Shown here: positions 41,080-50,330 of the stretch, piece after piece | Layout of the letters: each line of letters opens with the position of its first letter | How positions within the stretch are numbered: position 1 is the first letter of the stretch | Origin: Bifidobacterium rousetti | GTDB taxonomy: Bacteria > Actinomycetota > Actinomycetes > Actinomycetales > Bifidobacteriaceae | Reading direction: 5' to 3' | Assembly (NCBI RefSeq): GCF_008698235.1 | Contig: NZ_PEBH01000001.1 | Span: 473,617-537,616, forward strand | Length of the DNA stretch: 64,000 nucleotides | The notes under the pieces: model-generated | Told to the model about the DNA's origin: nothing | What the model saw: the letters and a program-made list of their open reading frames with translations, nothing else | Databases searched by the model: none | Program-made: the position numbers and the translations under genes

Positions 41080-43356
41080 TTACATGAAGAGGAACCAGGA
41101 GGTGGTGTCCCAGCGGATGCGGACGGGCATGTTCATGCCGTGGGCGAACTGCTTGAAGAACAGGAACAGGAAGGCGAGCGCCACCATCACGGCGAAGAAG
41201 CCGAACACGACCCGTCGGAGCGTGTCGTGGGCGTCGAACGCGGGTCGCGCGGCGTCGACGGTTTCGTCGGTTCCAGACCGTGACGAAATGCCGGCCTCAT
41301 CCGCACCGGCCATGACGGCCTTATCGATGGTCGCCTCCATGGTCTTGCCGACAGGCTTTCCTACGGTAAGAACCTCGAACGCTTCCCCGGCCGCGTTGAA
41401 TTCGGCGTCGAGGGCATAGAGGACGGCGAGCATGGCGGTCATGAGCATCCAGGCGAAGTCGATCTCGTAGCGGTAGTCGACGCCGGTGATGCGGGCGTTG
41501 ATGAGGAACGCGAGGCCGGCGGCCGTGAGCGCCCCCGCGATCAGGCCCGTGGCCTTGACGCGGCGTGCGAGCGGACGCCACAGGACCACGGCGAACAGGA
41601 TCAGCGCGAAGGGCGCGTCGGTCATGAGCCATCCGCCGAAGTGCGGGTGTTCGGAACGCCATGTGGTCAGCGGGATCTCGTCCCAGCCGACGAACGGGAA
41701 GTGGGCGGTCAGGTTCGGCGGCTGGAACAGGTAGTGGAAGACGAACGCCGGGTACTGGGTGAGGGGCGCGTGGAAGTGCGTCATGTCGTAGCCGGTGAGG
41801 TTGTAGGTGGCGCCGAAGTTCGTCGGCGAGCCGAATCGGGCCATGTTGTACGCGAACTGCGGCAGGAACACGATCAGATACGGCACGATCGCGCACGCCC
41901 ATACCGCCGCCTCGCGTACGAGGCCGCGGCGACCCGCGAGACCGCCCTGCCAGAGCCGCACGATGTCGTCGGCGAACAGGGGGATGGCGATGAGCGAGGC
42001 GAGGATCACCTGCGGCCGGCAGGCGATGGTCAGGGCCATGAGCAGCGATCCGGCGGCGAGGAACCTCACATCGAGGCCGCGCAGTTTCGCCTCGATCCAC
42101 AGGGCGAGCCCGCCGGCCGCGCAGGCGACGGCCAGCTCCTGCGGGATCTGGTAGAAGAGGCCCAGTTGGATGAGGATGGCGATGCCGTTGCCGAGCGTCA
42201 TCATCACCATGCCGAGCATCACCGCGCCGAGCGAGACGGGGCGATGCCGGCCGACGAGACGGGCGATCTGCACGGCGAGCAGCGCGCACGCCACGGACGC
42301 GAGCAGGGCGACGATGGCGATGCCGGCGTTGGTGGGCAGCCGCATGCCGGTCACGGCCTTGAACGGGGCGAACAGCAGCAGCGCGGGCAGGACGCCGAAG
42401 TAGCTGTAGTATTTGCCGTCGTGGAAGGCGACGTCGAAGTAGATGGGCGTCTCGGGGTGGTTCAGCGCGAGCAGCGTGCGCGATCGCGTGTCGTACGGGT
42501 TGGCCATGTCGGCGAACGCGCCGTTGACCGGATAATCGAGCCACGGACGCCCTTGGAGGATCGCGTCGGCGAGCCGCTGGTACTGGTCGGTGGCCTGCCA
42601 TGTGGCGTAGAAGTCCCAGTACACCGGGTCCGGGCTTTCCTGCGGGGCGGCCATCGCGAACAGGGCGAGCGGTATCAGGCAGGTGACCGTCCCGCACGCG
42701 ACGAGCGGGACGACGCACGCGCGATCGCGGGCAAGACGCCGCCGGTAGAGCCGTGACGACGGGCGGAACAGGACGACGGCGAGCGCGGTGAGGATCTCGA
42801 CGGCGAGGCGCAGCGGGCTGAACCGCATCGGCACATGCGGGTTGACGGTGATCGGGTTGTACGGGATGACCGCGCCCTTGTCCATCTGGTAGCGGATGCG
42901 CACGCGGGTGGCGCGGCCGCCGACGCGCGAATACCGGGAGTCCTCGGAGGAGGGCGAGTATCCGACGTCGGCGTTGGCGTCGTACCAGCCGCCGTCGGTG
43001 TCCTTGGCGGTGGAGAGCTGCCAGCGCACGGGGTCGTCCTGCCGGGGGCGTTCGGAGTCGACGTGGCCCATGTACAGGTATTCGATCGACTGGTCGGCGG
43101 AGACGTCGCGCCACGCGTGCTCCGGGTCGGTGATGACGGCGACGCCGCCCTGCTCGACCGTCAGCCCGGTGCCGGTGCCGTCGTCGCGCGCCTGGACGGG
43201 GTGCGCGCCGAGCGTCTGCCAGAACGGCAGGTTGAAGACGAACAGTTCGAGCAGGACGATCACGGCCGCCGCGATGACGGCCGCCCTGTGCCTGCGCATG
43301 AAGCGTGCGTACGGGAAGCGTGCGGTCAGGGTGCGCGATGTCGCGGACGTTTTCAT
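41080..43356 (-). CDS. Large polytopic membrane protein, probable envelope glycosyltransferase
   Basis: A 758-residue protein. A single N-terminal helix (VIAAAVIVLLELFVFNLPFW) and an extracytoplasmic domain of about 150 residues are followed by about ten membrane helices, as in GT-C-like or YfhO-like membrane proteins. The motif FYATWQATDQYQRLADAI fits the acidic first-loop pattern of GT-C enzymes, but no family is certain. The ATG at 43356 overlaps the flippase stop (ATGA). It is the last gene of a three-gene envelope operon with a DUF6020 protein and a MOP flippase, so it likely modifies a lipid-linked or wall polysaccharide. Confidence 0.75.
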   Translation of the reverse strand: MKTSATSRTLTARFPYARFMRRHRAAVIAAAVIVLLELFVFNLPFWQTLGAHPVQARDDGTGTGLTVEQGGVAVITDPEHAWRDVSADQSIEYLYMGHVDSERPRQDDPVRWQLSTAKDTDGGWYDANADVGYSPSSEDSRYSRVGGRATRVRIRYQMDKGAVIPYNPITVNPHVPMRFSPLRLAVEILTALAVVLFRPSSRLYRRRLARDRACVVPLVACGTVTCLIPLALFAMAAPQESPDPVYWDFYATWQATDQYQRLADAILQGRPWLDYPVNGAFADMANPYDTRSRTLLALNHPETPIYFDVAFHDGKYYSYFGVLPALLLFAPFKAVTGMRLPTNAGIAIVALLASVACALLAVQIARLVGRHRPVSLGAVMLGMVMMTLGNGIAILIQLGLFYQIPQELAVACAAGGLALWIEAKLRGLDVRFLAAGSLLMALTIACRPQVILASLIAIPLFADDIVRLWQGGLAGRRGLVREAAVWACAIVPYLIVFLPQFAYNMARFGSPTNFGATYNLTGYDMTHFHAPLTQYPAFVFHYLFQPPNLTAHFPFVGWDEIPLTTWRSEHPHFGGWLMTDAPFALILFAVVLWRPLARRVKATGLIAGALTAAGLAFLINARITGVDYRYEIDFAWMLMTAMLAVLYALDAEFNAAGEAFEVLTVGKPVGKTMEATIDKAVMAGADEAGISSRSGTDETVDAARPAFDAHDTLRRVVFGFFAVMVALAFLFLFFKQFAHGMNMPVRIRWDTTSWFLFM

Positions 43357-44918
43357 CGGGCGGCTCCGTCGACTCCCGCCGCCGACGACGGCACGTTCGA
43401 CACGTTCGACACGTTCGACACGGTGCGTACGCCGTCCTCGCCGCGCGAATGGCCGAGGCCCGCGGCGAACTGCCTGATCCGCTTCAGGTCGAGGATGCCC
43501 ATGGCGACGAGCAGCGTCAGGTAGGCCGCGTATTCGAGCATGTACACGAAGACGAGCACGATGAAGTTGCGGTCGGGCAGCACCGCGCCGAGCGCCGCCA
43601 TGACGATCCACAGGACCACGTTGACCCCCACCGCGCGCCACGCGGTCGCCGACATGACGTCGCCGAACCGGCGCCGCACCTCGAAGTAGGAGACGGTCAT
43701 CGTCAGGAACGTGGAGCCCATGCTCACGGCCGCGACCGCGGTGATGCCGCCGAGACGCGCGGCGACGACGAACGCTATGACCACGACCGGCAGGGACACC
43801 GCGGAGAGCACGTCGGAGAACCGCGTGTCCCGCTCGGCGTTCAACACCATGTTGAGCACGACGGTGGCGCCCATGAAGAAGCTCGACAGCGCGAGGCACG
43901 ACAGGGCGGGCGCCGCCACGGCGAACTGGCGCGAGTAGAACGACGACAGCAGGTCCGTCGCGGTCGCAGAGATCGACACGGCCATCGGCAGGATGAACAC
44001 GACGGCGAGCAGCACCAAGTCACGCGCCCTGCCGAGCGCCTCGTCGCGGCGGCGCTCGCCGATGAGCCCGGCGACGACGGGCAGGATGATCACGGCGAAC
44101 GCCTGCAACAGGTAGTAGGTGGTCTTGCCGAAGTTCATCGCGCCGGTGTAGAAGCCGGCCATGCCGTCGGGCAGGACGGCCTTGACGACGAGCGTGTCGG
44201 CGCTCAAGACGAGGGACGCCATGATGAAGAACAGGGAGAACGCGAGCGTGCCGTGCGCGGCCTCGCGCCAGCCGATGCGCGGCAGGCGGGCCTTGTCGCG
44301 CGAGCCGCCGCGCGCCTGCCTACGCGAGGCGATCAGGTACGGGGCGAGCATGAGCGCGCCGATCACGATGACGAGGACCATCGACGCGCAGTAGCCGACC
44401 TCCACGCCGATGACGGGGCGGTCGGGGAACACGAACATGATCAGCGGGATCGTGCCGAGTTTGACGAGCGGGTACATGGTGGACAGCAGCGCGCTGTGTC
44501 CGAAGCGTTTGAGGCCGTCGTTGATGCCGAGCATCACCACGTACAGGCCGTTGGCGGGCACGAGGAACGCCGCCAGGCGCATGTACAGGTCGAGCGAACG
44601 GTCGCCCAGCACGCGGCCGAACACGGGGGCGCCGGCCACGTCGATGAGCACGAACACGGCGACGATGGCCATCTGCACGGCGAGGGTCTTGGCGACCACG
44701 TCGCGCGGGTCGTAGCGTCCCGCGGACAGGGTGCGCGACAGGGACTGGCGTGCGCCGTTGGATACGAACAGGTATTCGATGTCGAGCACGGTGATGACGG
44801 TGCCGACCACGCCGTAGGCGGCGGGCGACGCGAATCCGCCGAGGAAGAAGTGGATCGCGTACCCGCTGACGAAGAACGCGAGGTTGCTGATGAGGTTCAG
44901 GATGAGTCCGCGGTTCAT
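43353..44918 (-). CDS. Polysaccharide flippase (MOP/Wzx-like)
   Basis: A 521-residue membrane protein with about 14 helices, resembling oligosaccharide flippases of the MOP superfamily: N-terminal LILNLISNLAFFVSGYAIHFFLGGFASPAAYG, mid-protein GFYTGAMNFGKTTYYLLQ. The ATG at 44918 overlaps the previous stop (ATGA). The C-terminal tail contains three tandem 9-bp units encoding Val-Ser-Asn. It probably moves lipid-linked sugars across the membrane for its operon partners. The long upstream in-frame extension is rejected because it only reads through the DUF6020 gene in another frame. Confidence 0.85.
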   Translation of the reverse strand: MNRGLILNLISNLAFFVSGYAIHFFLGGFASPAAYGVVGTVITVLDIEYLFVSNGARQSLSRTLSAGRYDPRDVVAKTLAVQMAIVAVFVLIDVAGAPVFGRVLGDRSLDLYMRLAAFLVPANGLYVVMLGINDGLKRFGHSALLSTMYPLVKLGTIPLIMFVFPDRPVIGVEVGYCASMVLVIVIGALMLAPYLIASRRQARGGSRDKARLPRIGWREAAHGTLAFSLFFIMASLVLSADTLVVKAVLPDGMAGFYTGAMNFGKTTYYLLQAFAVIILPVVAGLIGERRRDEALGRARDLVLLAVVFILPMAVSISATATDLLSSFYSRQFAVAAPALSCLALSSFFMGATVVLNMVLNAERDTRFSDVLSAVSLPVVVIAFVVAARLGGITAVAAVSMGSTFLTMTVSYFEVRRRFGDVMSATAWRAVGVNVVLWIVMAALGAVLPDRNFIVLVFVYMLEYAAYLTLLVAMGILDLKRIRQFAAGLGHSRGEDGVRTVSNVSNVSNVPSSAAGVDGAAR

Positions 44919-46837
44919 TGACCGTCTCCTTCTTTCTTCGGATTGCCGTTCTCGCCCTTCCGGCCCTTGTCTTTCCTGTCCTTCGGGCCCGGCGAGGCCG
45001 GCACGTCCGGCACGTCCGGCCGGCACGCGCACAGGGCGATCATGAACGGGATGACGACGAGCGCCCACAGCATGTACCGGCTGGCGGTGGGTTTGAGCGG
45101 GATGGAGATCGCGTTGGGCAGCAGCGACAGGAGGGACCACACGAGCGGCGCCGCGTAGGCGGCCGGCAGCGCGGTGCGCATACCGACGCGCGGCTCCTCC
45201 CCCGGTTCTCCCGACTCCCCCGGCCGCAGCAGCCGGAACAGCAGGAACATCGGCATCAGGAACGTCCACAACGCGGTGAGCGTGAGCACGTTGAGCACCG
45301 GGACCGACTGCCAGAAGCCCCACAGCGCGTAGGCGCACGACTGGCCGGCCGTGTTCGCGCGGTATGCGGGCATCTGGGAGAACGGCGGGCTGATCGCGTT
45401 GGCGATCTGGAACCAGATGCGGTTGGTCGTCGCCTCGGGCGCGGCGCGTCGCAGCTCGTCGAGCCCGATCCCCCGGTCGGTGGTGTTCAGGGGCGTGCGC
45501 TTGAGCGAGAACCAGCCCGATTCGAGCGCGGCGAACGCGTTGATGTAGGAGTCCGGGTGACGCAGGCCCATCGCCGCCCACGCCTTCACATAGTCGGCGA
45601 TGCCCGACGGATCGCGCAGCGAATACTGGATGACCGGGTCGGCGAGGTACGGGTTGTAGCGATCGGCCATGTCCTCGAACGGCACGCGGTTGACGCGGTC
45701 GATGGCGGCGCGTTCGGCGTCGGTCACGTCGCCCGGGTGATCGAGCGCGTACCGGGCGGTCATCTGCATCGGCACGACCAGCAGCTGGTTCTGGTCCTCG
45801 TGGGCCACATGCAATGGCCCGCGCACCGCCGCCGGGAACACGGCCATCGCGATCAGGGCCGTGACGAGCGCGCAGGCGAGCGCGGCGAGCCGGTCCGCGC
45901 GGGCCGCGCGCGTCAACGGCAGGCAGAACAGGGTGAGGACCGTCACGTACAGGCCGGTCATCGTGGTCAGCGCGGCGAGGATCGACAGGACCGTGAACCC
46001 GACGGCGAAGCGGGGCGATCGCAGCGCGGCGAGACGGGTGCGCGCGGCTTCGGCGACCATGACCAGCCACGGCACGAGGAACAGCATGTGCAGGGAGTCC
46101 TTGACGATCGACATCATGAAGATCGGGAACGCGGGGAACAGCGCGAAGAAGACGAACAGGACGATTCCCGCGGTCCGGCCGCGTGTCCGGCCATGTGCCC
46201 GGCCGACGCGCGCCACGTACAGGCACACGCCGGTAAGCTCGACGCACATGAGCGCGACCTGGACGAGGATGTACGCGGTGACGCCGGTCTGGTAGTCGCC
46301 GGCGAGCGCGTCGCCGAGTCGGGCGAGCGTGCCGAAGACGACCGTGTCGAGGACGGGGTGATGGGAGGAGATCGACCCGGCGGGCTGCCCGTACGCCTCG
46401 ATGCCGTACCATTGGGCGATCTGGTCGCCGGTGTCGTACCAGATCGTGCCGGGGTGCATCATGATGATGACCGGGCTCCAGCACAGGAGCATGAGGGCGG
46501 CGGGCGCGAGGAGGCGGGCGGCGAACGGCATCGCCTGCCAGCGGCGGGATGCGGCGGACGCGAGTCGGCGGAGCCGGGCGATCGGCGCGACCGCGGTGGC
46601 GGGGGCGGGTCCGCGGTCGGGACCGTGACCGGACGGACGGTCCAGCAGCGCCTCGCCGAGGAGGAACAGGACGAGCAGGATCGCGGCGACGGCGACGGAT
46701 TTGAGGGCGAAACGGAGGTCGAACGGGCCGACGGTCGCGACGGTCGCGGCGTTGTCCGCGGCGGCCGTGATGACCCCTCCCATGAGGCACAGCGCCGTTT
46801 GCACCGCCGACGGCGATCTGAACCTGCCCGTAATCAT
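44915..46837 (-). CDS. DUF6020 family membrane protein
   Basis: A 640-residue polytopic protein of a family common in bifidobacteria. About 12 helices are visible, with a large extracytoplasmic segment between about residues 340 and 470. The stretch TIWYDTGDQIAQWYG resembles the first-loop acidic motif of GT-C-type glycosyltransferases, which is only suggestive. The C-terminus is very hydrophilic (KDRKDKGRKGENGNPKKEGD). The ATG at 46837 lies inside a 16-bp palindrome and has no ribosome site, so it may be leaderless or start elsewhere. It opens the envelope operon. Confidence 0.82.
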   Translation of the reverse strand: MITGRFRSPSAVQTALCLMGGVITAAADNAATVATVGPFDLRFALKSVAVAAILLVLFLLGEALLDRPSGHGPDRGPAPATAVAPIARLRRLASAASRRWQAMPFAARLLAPAALMLLCWSPVIIMMHPGTIWYDTGDQIAQWYGIEAYGQPAGSISSHHPVLDTVVFGTLARLGDALAGDYQTGVTAYILVQVALMCVELTGVCLYVARVGRAHGRTRGRTAGIVLFVFFALFPAFPIFMMSIVKDSLHMLFLVPWLVMVAEAARTRLAALRSPRFAVGFTVLSILAALTTMTGLYVTVLTLFCLPLTRAARADRLAALACALVTALIAMAVFPAAVRGPLHVAHEDQNQLLVVPMQMTARYALDHPGDVTDAERAAIDRVNRVPFEDMADRYNPYLADPVIQYSLRDPSGIADYVKAWAAMGLRHPDSYINAFAALESGWFSLKRTPLNTTDRGIGLDELRRAAPEATTNRIWFQIANAISPPFSQMPAYRANTAGQSCAYALWGFWQSVPVLNVLTLTALWTFLMPMFLLFRLLRPGESGEPGEEPRVGMRTALPAAYAAPLVWSLLSLLPNAISIPLKPTASRYMLWALVVIPFMIALCACRPDVPDVPASPGPKDRKDKGRKGENGNPKKEGDGQ

Positions 46838-46844
46838 GATTACG
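46829..46844. promoter_or_regulatory. 16-bp palindrome overlapping the DUF6020 start codon
   Basis: CGTAATCATGATTACG is a perfect 16-bp palindrome with the ATG at its centre. It could be an operator that blocks initiation, or an mRNA stem hiding the start. Confidence 0.4.
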
Positions 46845-47095
46845 ACGATAGGGTACGTATTTCACGCGCCGAGGCCAATTGGCTTATTGTTCACCGAGCG
46901 GTGGCGGTGCGGTAACGCAATATGGCGGCGCGGCGGCGACGATACGGTAGCGGGACGGCCGACGGACGGCATGGGGGCGACCCGCCCGCCGACAGTCACG
47001 TCCCACGTCGCCGGATGTGAGAAAATAGACATGGTGTCAATATCCGGCGTCCCTGGAACGTCCATGGAACACCCTTGGCATGGGAGGTACCCCAC

Positions 47096-48421
47096 ATGAC
47101 CCGCAACGACATGACCCATAACGATATGACCGACACGACCGCGACCGACGCCCGGCTGCCCGACTGGGTGCGCCACGGGATCTTCTGGCACGTCTACCCG
47201 CTCGGCTTCTGCGGCTGCGAGATCCGACCGCAGGGCCCGCGCGAGTTCCACGGGCGCGGACTCGAAACGCTCATCCCCTGGCTCGGATACGCGCGCGATC
47301 TGGGCGTCTCCGGCCTGCTGCTGGGCCCGATCTTCGAATCCGACACGCACGGCTACGACACGCTCGACCACATGCACGTCGACGTGCGGCTCGGCGGTGA
47401 CGCCGCGTTCGACCAGTTGGCCGACGCCTGCCGGGACATGGGCCTGTCCATCATCCTCGACGGCGTGTTCAACCACGTCTCACGCAACCACCCGGCCGTC
47501 CGGGCGGCGATCGACGAGGCCGCGGGCCGCCCCTCCCCCGACGACGGACCTTGGCGCGGCATGGTGCGCGTGCACCTCGACGCGGACGGCGCCCCCGTGC
47601 TGGACGTGTTCGAGGGACACGGCCGTCTGGTCGACCTCGATCACGACAGCCCGGCGACCGTGGACTACGTGACGCGCGTGATGAACCACTGGCTCGACCG
47701 CGGCGCCGCCGGCTGGCGTCTCGACGCCGCCTATTCGGTGCCGACGGCGTTCTGGGCGAAGGTTCTGCCGACCGTCAAGACGGCCCACCCGTATTCATGG
47801 ATCTTCGGCGAGGTCATCCACGGCGACTATCCGGCGATCGTCAAGGAGTCCACGATGGACTCGGTCACCCAGTACGAGCTGTGGAAGTCGATCCAACATT
47901 CGCTCGAGACCGACAACTTCTTCGAACTCGACTGGAACCTCACACGCCACAACACGTTCCTCGACACGTTCGTGCCGCAGACGTTCATCGGCAACCACGA
48001 CGTGACGCGCATCGCCTCGCAGATCGGCCCCGACAAGGCGGCGCTCGCGCTCGCCGTGCTGATGACGGTCGGCGGCGTGCCGAGCGTCTACTACGGCGAC
48101 GAGCAGGGGTATGTGGGCGTCAAACGGGAGGCGTTCGGCGGCGACGACGACATCCGACCGAAGTTCCCCGACTCCCCCGACGAGCTGTCACGGCTCGGCG
48201 AGCCCGTGTACCGGTTGCATCAGGCGCTGATCGCCCTGCGCCGGCGCAATCCGTGGCTGCTCGAGGCGCGCACCGAGAAGGTGCTGCTCGAGAACCGGCG
48301 GTTCGTCTACCGCACGGTCGCGCGGGACGGCTCCGACCGGCTCACCGTCGAACTCGACATCGTCTCGAAGCCGTCCTTCGAGATCCGCGACGCCGCCGGC
48401 ACCATCCTCTACCGGTACTGA
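47096..48421 (+). CDS. GH13 alpha-glycosidase (alpha-amylase family)
   Basis: A 441-residue cytoplasmic enzyme acting on alpha-glucosidic bonds. The catalytic triad is visible: nucleophile D210 (GWRLDAAYS), acid/base E239 (WIFGEVIHGDY) and transition-state D302 (FIGNHDVTR). The conserved region I-like LDGVFNHVS is at about 121-129. No signal peptide. It is shorter than typical oligo-1,6-glucosidases, and the subfamily is not clear. The ATG at 47096 has GGGAGG about 8 nt upstream. The N-terminus contains Met-Thr-Asp/Asn repeats. It stands alone, convergent with the DEAD-box helicase. Confidence 0.88.
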   Translation: MTRNDMTHNDMTDTTATDARLPDWVRHGIFWHVYPLGFCGCEIRPQGPREFHGRGLETLIPWLGYARDLGVSGLLLGPIFESDTHGYDTLDHMHVDVRLGGDAAFDQLADACRDMGLSIILDGVFNHVSRNHPAVRAAIDEAAGRPSPDDGPWRGMVRVHLDADGAPVLDVFEGHGRLVDLDHDSPATVDYVTRVMNHWLDRGAAGWRLDAAYSVPTAFWAKVLPTVKTAHPYSWIFGEVIHGDYPAIVKESTMDSVTQYELWKSIQHSLETDNFFELDWNLTRHNTFLDTFVPQTFIGNHDVTRIASQIGPDKAALALAVLMTVGGVPSVYYGDEQGYVGVKREAFGGDDDIRPKFPDSPDELSRLGEPVYRLHQALIALRRRNPWLLEARTEKVLLENRRFVYRTVARDGSDRLTVELDIVSKPSFEIRDAAGTILYRY

Positions 48422-48501
48422 ACATCTCCTTGCAGGCCCCCTCTGATGAGGGGGCTGTCGGCGAAGCCGACTGGGGGAGAGATACCATCTACCGGTACTG
48501 A
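48409..48501. repeat. 13-bp direct repeat flanking a REP-like element at two gene ends
   Basis: CTACCGGTACTGA occurs at 48409-48421 (GH13 stop) and again at 48489-48501, where its first three bases are the complement of the DEAD-box helicase TAG stop. The REP element lies between. The upstream ACCAT also recurs in both flanks. Confidence 0.8.
48435..48482. repeat. REP-like palindromic element, copy 2
   Basis: Two hairpins: GGCCCCCTC/GAGGGGGCT around TGAT, and GTCGGC/GCCGAC around GAA, ending CTGGGGGAGAGA. This is the reverse orientation of copy 1, with compensatory changes in the small stem. Confidence 0.85.
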
Positions 48502-50213
48502 CGTCCGCGACGACGGCCGCCGGAGGAGCGCCTTCCGGTCGTCTCCTTCTTCGCGCCCGTCGTCCGCTTCGCGCCATAGCGGGCCTCCATGCGGCGTTCG
48601 TGGCGCTTGACCGCCTCGGAACGCTCGTCGGTGATGATGCGGTTCTCGTCATGGCGGTGGATGCGCTTGCCTCCGCGGGACGCCGACGAGGACGCGGAAC
48701 GCGACGTCGCGCCGTTCGAACGGCGATCCGACTGGCGATCCGACGATTCCTTGGGCAGGTGCGCGAGGGCCTTGGCACGATCGGCCCTGCCGGCCTTGGC
48801 CGTTCTGCCGTTCTTCGCACCCTTACGCGGGTTGCCCGCCGGCTGCGTCTCGTCGAGGCTCCAGTCCTTGACGATCGGGGCCTTGACCCCCATGAGCTCC
48901 TTGACCTCGTCCGAGGAGTGCGTGACCTTCACCGGCTTGACCGTGATCCCCGCGGCCCTGAGCAGCCGGGAGACCTCGCGGCGCTCGTAGGGCAGCACGA
49001 GCGTGACCACGTCGCCGGCGCGGCCGGCGCGCGCGGTGCGGCCGGAACGGTGCGTGAACGACTTCGGATCGGCCGGCGGGTCGACCTGCACGACCAGTTC
49101 GACGCCGGAGACGTCGATGCCGCGCGCCGCCACGTCGGTAGCGACCATCACGTTGACGTCGCCCTGCTCGAACGCGGCGAGGTTGCGGTCGCGCTGGTTC
49201 TGGTTGAGGTTGCCGTGCAGCTGCGCGGCCGGCACGCCGCTGTTGGTCAGGCTCTTGGCGAGCTTCTTGGCCTGGAACTTGGTGCGGGTGAACAGGATGC
49301 GGCGGCCGGTGCCGGAGGCGAGCTGGCGGACCACCTCGAACTTGTCGGCCTTCTCCACCTCGAAGACGTGCTGGGTCATCAGGTCCGGCTCGGCGTTCAC
49401 GTCGTCGACGCTGTGGGTCTTCGGATCATGCAGGAACTCGCGCACCAGCTCGTCGACGCCATGGTCGAGCGTGGCGGAGAACAGCATGTGCTGCGCGTCG
49501 GACGGGATGCGCTTCAGGATGCGGCGCACCTGCGGCAGGAAGCCCATGTCGGCCATCTCGTCGGCCTCGTCGAGGACGACGACCTTGATGTCGGACAGGG
49601 TGAGCAGTCGCTGGGTCAGGAGGTCCTCGAGACGGCCCGGGCAGGCGACGACGATGTCGGCGCCGGCCATGAGGTCGCGCACCTGACGGTTCTGCTTGAC
49701 GCCGCCGTACACGGTGGTGGTGGTCATGCCGGCCATCTGCGCGAGCGGCTGGATGACCTCGTTGATCTGGTTGGCGAGCTCGCGCGTCGGCGCGAGGATG
49801 AGCCCGCGCGGATGCGGGTGGAAGCCGCCGGCCTCGCGCTCGTCGAGATGCTCGCGGCGGATCGCCTTGACGTTGCGGCGGTATTCGGCCATCGGCATGC
49901 CCGGCTCCCACGCGGCCTCCATGAGGCGCGCGGCCATCGGGATGGAGAAGGCGAGGGTCTTGCCGGAGCCGGTGCGACCGCGGCCGAGGATGTCACGGCC
50001 GGCCAGCGAGTCGGGCAGGGTGTCGGCCTGGATGGGGAACGCCTCGCTCTTGCCGTCGGCGGCGAGCACGCGCAGCAGCGGGCCGGGCACGCCGAGCTCG
50101 GCGAAGGTGACCGCGTGGTCGCCGTCACCGGCCGACAGGGTCGACCGGACCGACTGAACCGGCTCGACCGACGTGACCTCATGCGAGGAAACTGAAGAAT
50201 TGGTAATGGGCAC
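48489..50213 (-). CDS. DEAD-box RNA helicase
   Basis: A 574-residue ATP-dependent RNA helicase (RhlE/CsdA-like), for ribosome assembly, RNA decay or cold adaptation. The Q motif region (FAELGVPGPLLRVL, FPIQADTLP), Walker A RTGSGKT, VVLDEADEMADMGF, LFSATL and HRSGRTARAGRAG are all present. The C-terminal 120 residues are strongly basic and Ser/Arg/Lys-rich, as in RNA-tethering tails. The start is a GTG at 50213 with AAAGG 5 nt upstream. It ends within the duplicated 13-bp sequence shared with the GH13 gene. Confidence 0.93.
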   Translation of the reverse strand: MPITNSSVSSHEVTSVEPVQSVRSTLSAGDGDHAVTFAELGVPGPLLRVLAADGKSEAFPIQADTLPDSLAGRDILGRGRTGSGKTLAFSIPMAARLMEAAWEPGMPMAEYRRNVKAIRREHLDEREAGGFHPHPRGLILAPTRELANQINEVIQPLAQMAGMTTTTVYGGVKQNRQVRDLMAGADIVVACPGRLEDLLTQRLLTLSDIKVVVLDEADEMADMGFLPQVRRILKRIPSDAQHMLFSATLDHGVDELVREFLHDPKTHSVDDVNAEPDLMTQHVFEVEKADKFEVVRQLASGTGRRILFTRTKFQAKKLAKSLTNSGVPAAQLHGNLNQNQRDRNLAAFEQGDVNVMVATDVAARGIDVSGVELVVQVDPPADPKSFTHRSGRTARAGRAGDVVTLVLPYERREVSRLLRAAGITVKPVKVTHSSDEVKELMGVKAPIVKDWSLDETQPAGNPRKGAKNGRTAKAGRADRAKALAHLPKESSDRQSDRRSNGATSRSASSSASRGGKRIHRHDENRIITDERSEAVKRHERRMEARYGAKRTTGAKKETTGRRSSGGRRRGRQYR

Positions 50214-50330
50214 GATGGCCTTTCATATGTAGGGGAAAACGCGCGTCACGCGCAAACTCCCCTACATTACCCCGTGCCCGATACTTTGCCGATTCACCGG
50301 AGTCGCCCCATGTCGGGCAACCCGGAGGAT

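Noticed and set aside
43357-43899. Upstream extension of the large membrane protein
   Set aside because: It overlaps the flippase out of frame with Arg/Gly-rich translation; the ATG at 43356 overlaps the flippase stop as in the rest of the operon.
44919-46865. Upstream extension of the flippase
   Set aside because: It reads the DUF6020 gene in a wrong frame; the flippase begins at the ATGA overlap at 44915-44918.
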